From: Chryseobacterium sp. 18061
Lineage (GTDB): Bacteria > Pseudomonadota > Gammaproteobacteria > Enterobacterales > Enterobacteriaceae
DNA length: 64,000 nt
Reading direction: 5' to 3'
Assembly: GCA_902706205.1 (NCBI GenBank)
Contig: CACSKA010000010.1
Location: forward strand, 124,001-188,000
The translations under genes and the position numbers were made by a program. How positions within the stretch are numbered: position 1 is the first letter of the stretch; the number at the start of each line of letters is the position of its first letter. The notes under the pieces were generated by a model. That model searched no databases, had not been told where the DNA came from, and was given only the letters and a program-made list of their open reading frames with translations. Shown here one piece after another: positions 59,159-64,000 of the stretch.

Positions 59159-60586
59159 ATGAAAGCAGAAACTCCCTCTTTTGAATCACAGCAAATCGTT
59201 CGATTGCGCCGCGGGGATGCGGTGCGCCGTTTAGTTCGCAGGGATAAAACACCGTTAGCCATCCTGTTGATGGCCGCACTGGTTGGCACCTTAGCTGGCC
59301 TGGTGGGCGTCGCGTTTGAAAAAGCCGTTAACTGGGTGCAGAACGTGCGCATTGGCACGCTGGCGCAGGTGGCGGATCACTGGTTTTTAGTCTGGCCGCT
59401 GGCCTTTATTCTTTCCGGGCTGCTGGCAATGGTCGGCTATATCCTGGTGCGTCGTTTCGCGCCGGAAGCGGGCGGTTCTGGCATTCCTGAAATCGAAGGC
59501 GCGCTTGAAGAATTGCGTCCGGTTCGCTGGTGGCGCGTCATTCCGGTGAAATTTATCGGCGGTATGGGCACGCTGGGGGCTGGAATGGTGCTCGGACGTG
59601 AAGGCCCGACGGTGCAGCTCGGCGGCAATATTGGTCGCATGGTGCTGGATATCTTCCGTTTGCGTACTGCAGAAGCGCGTCACTCGCTGCTGGCAACCGG
59701 TGCGGCGGCAGGTCTGGCCGCGGCGTTCAATGCTCCCCTGGCGGGCATTCTCTTTATCATCGAAGAGATGCGCCCGCAGTTCCGCTACAACCTGATTTCG
59801 ATCAAGGCCGTTTTCATCGGCGTTATCATGTCCAGCGTGGTGTTCCGCATCTTCAACGGTGAAACCGCCGTCATTGAGGTCGGGAAACTCGCGAATGCGC
59901 CAGTAAACACCCTGTGGCTGTATCTGGTTTTGGGGATGATTTTCGGCTGCGTCGGGCCGCTGTTTAATCACCTGGTGCTGCGTACCCAGGATCTGTTCCA
60001 GCGTATTCACGGCGGCGATATCAAGAAATGGGTGCTGATTGGCGGTCTGCTCGGTGGTATCTGCGGCGTGCTCGGGCTGATTGAGCCGGAAGCGGCAGGC
60101 GGCGGCTTCAACCTCATTCCTATCGCGGCGGCGGGGCATTACACCGTCGGCCTGCTGATGTTTATCTTTATTGCGCGTGTCGTGACGACGCTGCTGTGCT
60201 TCTCGTCGGGTGCACCGGGCGGCATTTTTGCCCCGATGCTTGCACTCGGCACGCTGCTCGGAACCGCATTTGGTATGGCGGCAACGGCGTGGTTCCCGGC
60301 CTATCATCTGGAACCTGGCACCTTTGCCATCGCTGGCATGGGCGCGCTGTTCGCGGCATCTGTGCGTGCGCCGCTGACCGGTATCGTGTTAGTTCTGGAA
60401 ATGACAGACAACTATCAGCTCATTTTGCCAATGATTATTACCTGTCTTGGCGCAACACTATTAGCCCAGTTCCTGGGCGGCAAACCGCTGTATTCCTCGA
60501 TCCTGACCCGTACTCTTGCGAAGCAGGAAGCCGAAAAAGCAGAGAAAGAGGCGAAAGAAAAACAGGCCGTCGGGGAGAATACTTGA
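59159..60586 (+). CDS. clcA: H+/Cl- exchange transporter ClcA
   Basis: ClcA is a CLC antiporter swapping two Cl- for one H+, used in extreme acid resistance in E. coli. The ATG at 59159 gives 475 aa; the longer frame covers the hemL divergent promoter and is rejected. Selectivity and gating motifs are present: GSGIPEIEG with Ser107, GREGPTVQ with Glu148, and the proton glutamate of IIEEMRPQF (Glu203). The C-terminus is charged and lacks a CBS domain. Confidence 0.97.
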   Translation: MKAETPSFESQQIVRLRRGDAVRRLVRRDKTPLAILLMAALVGTLAGLVGVAFEKAVNWVQNVRIGTLAQVADHWFLVWPLAFILSGLLAMVGYILVRRFAPEAGGSGIPEIEGALEELRPVRWWRVIPVKFIGGMGTLGAGMVLGREGPTVQLGGNIGRMVLDIFRLRTAEARHSLLATGAAAGLAAAFNAPLAGILFIIEEMRPQFRYNLISIKAVFIGVIMSSVVFRIFNGETAVIEVGKLANAPVNTLWLYLVLGMIFGCVGPLFNHLVLRTQDLFQRIHGGDIKKWVLIGGLLGGICGVLGLIEPEAAGGGFNLIPIAAAGHYTVGLLMFIFIARVVTTLLCFSSGAPGGIFAPMLALGTLLGTAFGMAATAWFPAYHLEPGTFAIAGMGALFAASVRAPLTGIVLVLEMTDNYQLILPMIITCLGATLLAQFLGGKPLYSSILTRTLAKQEAEKAEKEAKEKQAVGENT

Positions 60587-60611
60587 ACGATTTAGTCAGG
60601 TATTGGATAAT
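60583..60611 (+). promoter_or_regulatory. Likely erpA promoter
   Basis: TTGAAC (60583-60588) and GATAAT (60606-60611) are spaced by 17 bases, overlapping the clcA stop codon. This would let erpA be expressed independently of clcA. Confidence 0.6.
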
Positions 60612-60663
60612 GAGCAAAAGACCTGGCGATACTTTAGCCAGTGCGAATTAACCGGAGTGTGAA

Positions 60664-61008
60664 ATGAGTGATGACGTAGCGCTGCCCCTACAGTTTACTG
60701 ATGCGGCCGCCAGCAAAGTAAAAAACCTGATTGCGGATGAAGAGAATCCGAACCTGAAACTGCGCGTCTATATCACCGGTGGTGGTTGCAGCGGGTTCCA
60801 GTACGGCTTCACGTTTGACGATCAGATTAACGATGGTGATATGACCATTGAGAAAGAAGGCGTCGGCCTGGTCGTTGACCCGATGAGCCTGCAATATCTG
60901 GTAGGCGGTTCGGTGGATTACACCGAAGGTCTGGAAGGCTCGCGTTTCATCGTGACCAACCCGAATGCCAAAAGCACCTGCGGGTGTGGTTCCTCCTTCA
61001 GCGTATAA
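60664..61008 (+). CDS. erpA: Iron-sulfur cluster insertion protein ErpA
   Basis: ErpA is an A-type carrier that delivers Fe-S clusters to targets including IspG and respiratory enzymes, and is essential in E. coli under aerobic conditions. The product is 114 aa, as in E. coli. The three cluster cysteines are in [11 protein letters not shown] and [12 protein letters not shown] bidirectional terminator follows. Confidence 0.98.
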   Translation: MSDDVALPLQFTDAAASKVKNLIADEENPNLKLRVYITGGGCSGFQYGFTFDDQINDGDMTIEKEGVGLVVDPMSLQYLVGGSVDYTEGLEGSRFIVTNPNAKSTCGCGSSFSV

Positions 61009-61027
61009 TTTCTGGAACGCTGAAACA

Positions 61028-61056
61028 AAAAAGCCGTGTCATCGACACGGCTTTTT
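61028..61056. terminator. Bidirectional terminator between erpA and yadS
   Basis: AAAAAGCCGTGTC, ATC loop, GACACGGCTTTTT: a 13-bp stem flanked by A and T runs, serving both convergent genes. Confidence 0.92.
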
Positions 61057-61057
61057 G

Positions 61058-61681
61058 CTATCTGGAATTATCGTCTAAGGCGAAGGTCGGAAGTTTCAGG
61101 TGCCAGTGAATCGCCGCCAGGCGAATCCCGAGCGTCACCAACATGCCGAGCATGGCCGCGTTTTCCAGCGGTATTCCGAAGGTGAAATACGCGGTAGCGT
61201 GCACGATCCCACCCAGAATACAGGCGGTTGCGTAGATTTCAGTCCGCAGGATCATCGGCACTTCGCGTGCCAGTACGTCACGGATAATCCCACCGCCGAC
61301 GCCTGTTATCACGCCCATGCAGATAGCGACCAGCGGGCCGGCTCCGGCAATAAACGCTTTGTTCACGCCGATACCGACAAACACCGCGAGGCCGACTGCA
61401 TCCAGCACCGGAAATATCCATTTCGGCAGGCGACGCGGCTGACGCACCAGCAAAATGGTCAACATGCTGGTGACCATTGCCACCACCAAATCGGTGGGAT
61501 CTTTTACCCAGAATACCGGGCCGTGAGCCAGCGCCATATCGCGGATCGTACCGCCGCCCACCGCTGTCACCACGCCGAGCACCAGCACGCCAAATGGGTC
61601 CATACGCAGCTTACCGGCCAGCAGAACCCCGGAAATGGCAAATACAGCAGTACCCACAATATCCAGCCAATAGACAAGCAT
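61058..61681 (-). CDS. yadS: TRIC (UPF0126) family membrane protein YadS
   Basis: The 207-aa protein has seven hydrophobic segments arranged as two repeats and belongs to the prokaryotic TRIC cation channel family (formerly UPF0126). The glycine-rich repeats VVTAVGGGTIRDMAL and VITGVGGGIIRDVLA mark the two halves, with GGG lining the pore. The transported ion is not known for this protein. It follows btuF by 14 bases. Confidence 0.95.
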   Translation of the reverse strand: MLVYWLDIVGTAVFAISGVLLAGKLRMDPFGVLVLGVVTAVGGGTIRDMALAHGPVFWVKDPTDLVVAMVTSMLTILLVRQPRRLPKWIFPVLDAVGLAVFVGIGVNKAFIAGAGPLVAICMGVITGVGGGIIRDVLAREVPMILRTEIYATACILGGIVHATAYFTFGIPLENAAMLGMLVTLGIRLAAIHWHLKLPTFALDDNSR

Positions 61682-61695
61682 TGATGCGTTTCCCG

Positions 61696-62496
61696 TTAAT
61701 TGACCTGCGCCATTGCGGTGCAGAGTTGTTTCGCGGCGAGGATAATACGCGGGGAGGCTCGTTCAAACCAGTCGCTGTTTACGGGAATTACCGGAATTTT
61801 TAGCTGACGACCCCAGTACTGCTGAATTTTTGTCACTTCAGTGTCGCTTCCGGCGGTGATAATTAGCTGAGGCTGCCGGGCGAGCACCTGTTCGCGGCTA
61901 ACCTGCGGCCACGGAACGCGGCTGGTGGCAAAAATATTCGCTCCTCCGCAGGCCTCAATCACTTCGTTCTGAATCGAGTTTTTATTGCTGGTAAATAACG
62001 GATTAGTGCCAAATTGCAGGAATACCGTTTTTTTCGGGCGGTGAGCATATTCTTGCTTTAGCGCGGCGAATTCATGGCGCAACGACTGCGCTGCCTGTTT
62101 CGCTTGCTCGGGCACTGGACTCCAGGCCGCCAGTTGCTGCAATGCATCAGCGATGTGCTCCACACTGCCGGTGTCTACCCACACCACTTTAATACCCAAC
62201 GCGCTCAGCTGATTTACCTGTCGCTCGGCATTGCCGCCGCGCCAGGCCAGCACTATATCGGGCTTGAGTGCCACGATGCGTTCCAGATTCATCCCTTGCC
62301 AACTGGCGATTTGTTCGATATCTGATGCTTGCGGAGGATAATCAGAAAAGCTGCTCACGCCCACCGGGGTAATACCCGCCGCGAAAGCCAGTTCAGTATT
62401 GGCAGGGGAAAGCGTGACCACCCTCGGCGCGGCTATCAGCCACGCCGGAAAGGTCAACAGCAGGGCGAAAAGGCCCGATGTCAGGCCGTTACGCAT
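61696..62496 (-). CDS. btuF: Vitamin B12-binding periplasmic protein
   Basis: BtuF delivers cobalamin to BtuCD. The 266-aa precursor has a signal peptide ([14 protein letters not shown]), then [33 protein letters not shown], matching the conserved BtuF N-lobe, and a C-lobe with [23 protein letters not shown]. Its start overlaps the end of mtnN by eight bases, so the two are co-translated, as in E. coli. Confidence 0.97.
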   Translation of the reverse strand: MRNGLTSGLFALLLTFPAWLIAAPRVVTLSPANTELAFAAGITPVGVSSFSDYPPQASDIEQIASWQGMNLERIVALKPDIVLAWRGGNAERQVNQLSALGIKVVWVDTGSVEHIADALQQLAAWSPVPEQAKQAAQSLRHEFAALKQEYAHRPKKTVFLQFGTNPLFTSNKNSIQNEVIEACGGANIFATSRVPWPQVSREQVLARQPQLIITAGSDTEVTKIQQYWGRQLKIPVIPVNSDWFERASPRIILAAKQLCTAMAQVN

Positions 62497-63187
62497 TCGC
62501 CAGGTTCTGGACCAGCGTTTCGACCATCAGGGTCGACTGTTTAGCGGCGACGGCGAGGAACTCATCAAAGCTCAGGTGCGATTGCTGATCGGCGACGTCA
62601 GAAATGGCGCGAACAACAACGAACGGCACACCGAAGTTATGACAGACGTGTGCGATAGCGGTGGCTTCCATTTCCACGGCAACCGCCTGCGGGAAGTTGT
62701 GGCGGATTTTCGCCAGGCTTACGGAACCATTAATGAACGCATCGCCGCTGACGATAAGCCCACGTACGGCGTTGAGGCTAAGCTGTTTGATGCAATTTTC
62801 TGCTGCTTCAATCAGTTTCGCATCAGCCGCGAAGCCTGCCGGGCAGCCTGGTAGCTGGCCGTACTCATAACCAAAAGCGGTGACGTCGGCATCGTGATAG
62901 CGCGCTTCATCGGAGACGACGATATCGCCCACTTTCAGCGTAGGGGCCAGGCCGCCTGCGGAACCGGTGTTAATGATGACGTCAGGTTTGCAGCGTTCGA
63001 TCAGCAGGGCGGCACCCATCGCGGCAGCCACTTTGCCGATCCCAGATTTCAGCAGGGCAACGTCAATACCATTCAGCTGGCCGGTGTAAATTTCGCTCCC
63101 GCCGATGGTGATAGTCTGACGGTTTTGGATTTTGTCACGCAGCAGCGTCACTTCTTCTTCCATTGCACCAATAATGCCGATTTTCAT
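62489..63187 (-). CDS. mtnN: 5'-methylthioadenosine/S-adenosylhomocysteine nucleosidase
   Basis: MtnN hydrolyses methylthioadenosine and S-adenosylhomocysteine, removing by-products of spermidine synthesis, methylation and autoinducer-2 formation. The product is 232 aa, as in E. coli. Catalytic Glu12 lies in [21 protein letters not shown] and [10 protein letters not shown] carry the ribose-binding Glu and the catalytic Asp. It is first in the mtnN-btuF-yadS unit and divergent from dgt. Confidence 0.98.
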   Translation of the reverse strand: MKIGIIGAMEEEVTLLRDKIQNRQTITIGGSEIYTGQLNGIDVALLKSGIGKVAAAMGAALLIERCKPDVIINTGSAGGLAPTLKVGDIVVSDEARYHDADVTAFGYEYGQLPGCPAGFAADAKLIEAAENCIKQLSLNAVRGLIVSGDAFINGSVSLAKIRHNFPQAVAVEMEATAIAHVCHNFGVPFVVVRAISDVADQQSHLSFDEFLAVAAKQSTLMVETLVQNLANA

Positions 63188-63261
63188 AGATTTACTCGCG
63201 ATGTGATGGGTTTAAAGGCATAGTTTATCATGGAGCACGCATTTCCGGACCGGGAGAGGCT

Positions 63262-64000
63262 ATGGCCACAATTGATTTTCGCACAAAGATAAACTGGCGT
63301 CGGCGTTACCGCTCGCCGCAGAACGCTGCGACGGAACATGAAATCCTGCGGATCTTCGAAAGCGATCGCGGGCGCATCGTCAATTCCCCGGCTATTCGTC
63401 GGCTGCAGCAGAAAACTCAGGTCTTCCCTCTGGAACGCAATGCAGCGGTGCGCACGCGGCTGACGCACTCTATGGAAGTTCAGCAGGTTGGGCGCTATAT
63501 CGCCAAAGAAGTGCTGAGCCGCCTGAAGGAGCGCAAGCTGCTGGAGGTATACGGGCTGGATGAACTGACTGGGCCGTTTGAAAGTATCATCGAGATGGCC
63601 TGTCTGATGCACGATATCGGCAATCCGCCGTTTGGGCATTTTGGTGAAGCAGCGATTAACGACTGGTTTCGCCAGCGCCTGTGGCCTACGGATGCCGCCA
63701 GTCAGCCATTAAGCGACGATCGTTGCCTGGTCGGCACGCTGCGTCTGCGCGACGGGGAAGATACCCTGAATGAACTCCGTCGTCGGGTGCGCCAGGATCT
63801 CTGCCAGTTTGAAGGTAACGCCCAAGGTATTCGCCTGGTACATACGTTGATGCGTATGAATCTCACCTGGGCTCAGGTCGGCTGTATTCTGAAATACACG
63901 CGTCCTGCATGGTGGCGGGGCAAGCCGCCCGAAAGTCACAGCTATTTAATGAAGAAACCTGGCTATTATTTCGCCGAAGAGGCCTATATTGCGAGGTTAC
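63262..64000 (+). CDS. dgt: Deoxyguanosinetriphosphate triphosphohydrolase (partial, cut by window end)
   Basis: Dgt hydrolyses dGTP to deoxyguanosine and triphosphate. The ATG at 63262 follows GGGAGAGG, and the frame is open to the last base (about 246 codons seen of about 505 expected). [19 protein letters not shown] is the typical N-terminus. The HD-domain metal ligands are seen in [10 protein letters not shown] and [14 protein letters not shown]. The 3' half lies outside the window. Confidence 0.97.
   Translation, partial: MATIDFRTKINWRRRYRSPQNAATEHEILRIFESDRGRIVNSPAIRRLQQKTQVFPLERNAAVRTRLTHSMEVQQVGRYIAKEVLSRLKERKLLEVYGLDELTGPFESIIEMACLMHDIGNPPFGHFGEAAINDWFRQRLWPTDAASQPLSDDRCLVGTLRLRDGEDTLNELRRRVRQDLCQFEGNAQGIRLVHTLMRMNLTWAQVGCILKYTRPAWWRGKPPESHSYLMKKPGYYFAEEAYIARL

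Overview
The window is a stretch of chromosome from a member of the Enterobacteriaceae. Gene order from nadC to dgt follows the 2.5-4 minute region of Escherichia coli almost gene for gene, but with two insertions that E. coli K-12 lacks. The 187-residue AmpD, the PQQ glucose dehydrogenase, the ERIC and REP repeats and the G+C-rich third codon positions suggest an Enterobacter-like genus (Enterobacter, Lelliottia, Leclercia or close kin). That placement is inference. No rRNA, tRNA, prophage, transposase or CRISPR array was seen.

Layout. Positions 1-2.7 kb hold the end of the nadC region and the ampD-ampE pair. 2.7-8.9 kb is accessory block 1: a LacI-type regulator and a four-gene operon (SIS-domain protein, PTS EIIBC, GPH-family symporter, cytoplasmic GH43 glycosidase), inserted between ampE and aroP. 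9-18.1 kb holds aroP and the pyruvate dehydrogenase operon pdhR-aceE-aceF-lpd. 18.2-22.1 kb is accessory block 2: a small secreted protein, a secreted HbpS/GlcG-like protein, a histidine kinase with its response regulator, and a DUF2950 protein next to yacH (DUF3300). 24-34 kb holds acnB, yacL, speED, yacC, cueO and gcd. 34-46 kb holds hpt, can, yadGH, yadI, yadE, panD, panCB, folK-pcnB, gluQ, dksA, sfsA and thpR. 46-64 kb holds hrpB, mrcB, fhuACDB, hemL, clcA, erpA, yadS, btuF, mtnN and the start of dgt.

How the genes work together. The PDH complex feeds acetyl-CoA to the TCA cycle (acnB) under PdhR control. speE/speD make spermidine, and mtnN clears the methylthioadenosine by-product. The panB/panC/panD products make pantothenate. 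fhuACDB imports ferric hydroxamates and btuF serves vitamin B12 uptake. erpA, cueO and can cover Fe-S assembly, copper defence and CO2/bicarbonate balance. ampD and mrcB belong to peptidoglycan recycling and synthesis.

Regulatory sites readable by eye include a perfect LacI-family palindrome with a class-I-spaced CRP-like site, a PdhR operator, a CueR operator with the 19-bp spacer, a TyrR box, a Fur box and many intrinsic terminators. An ERIC element lies inside the acnB leader, and a family of CCCTCACCC-type imperfect palindromes recurs at gene ends. The most interesting candidates are (i) the kinase-regulator-HbpS-like cluster, which resembles the Streptomyces SenS/SenR/HbpS arrangement, and (ii) the SIS/PTS/symporter/GH43 operon of unknown substrate.
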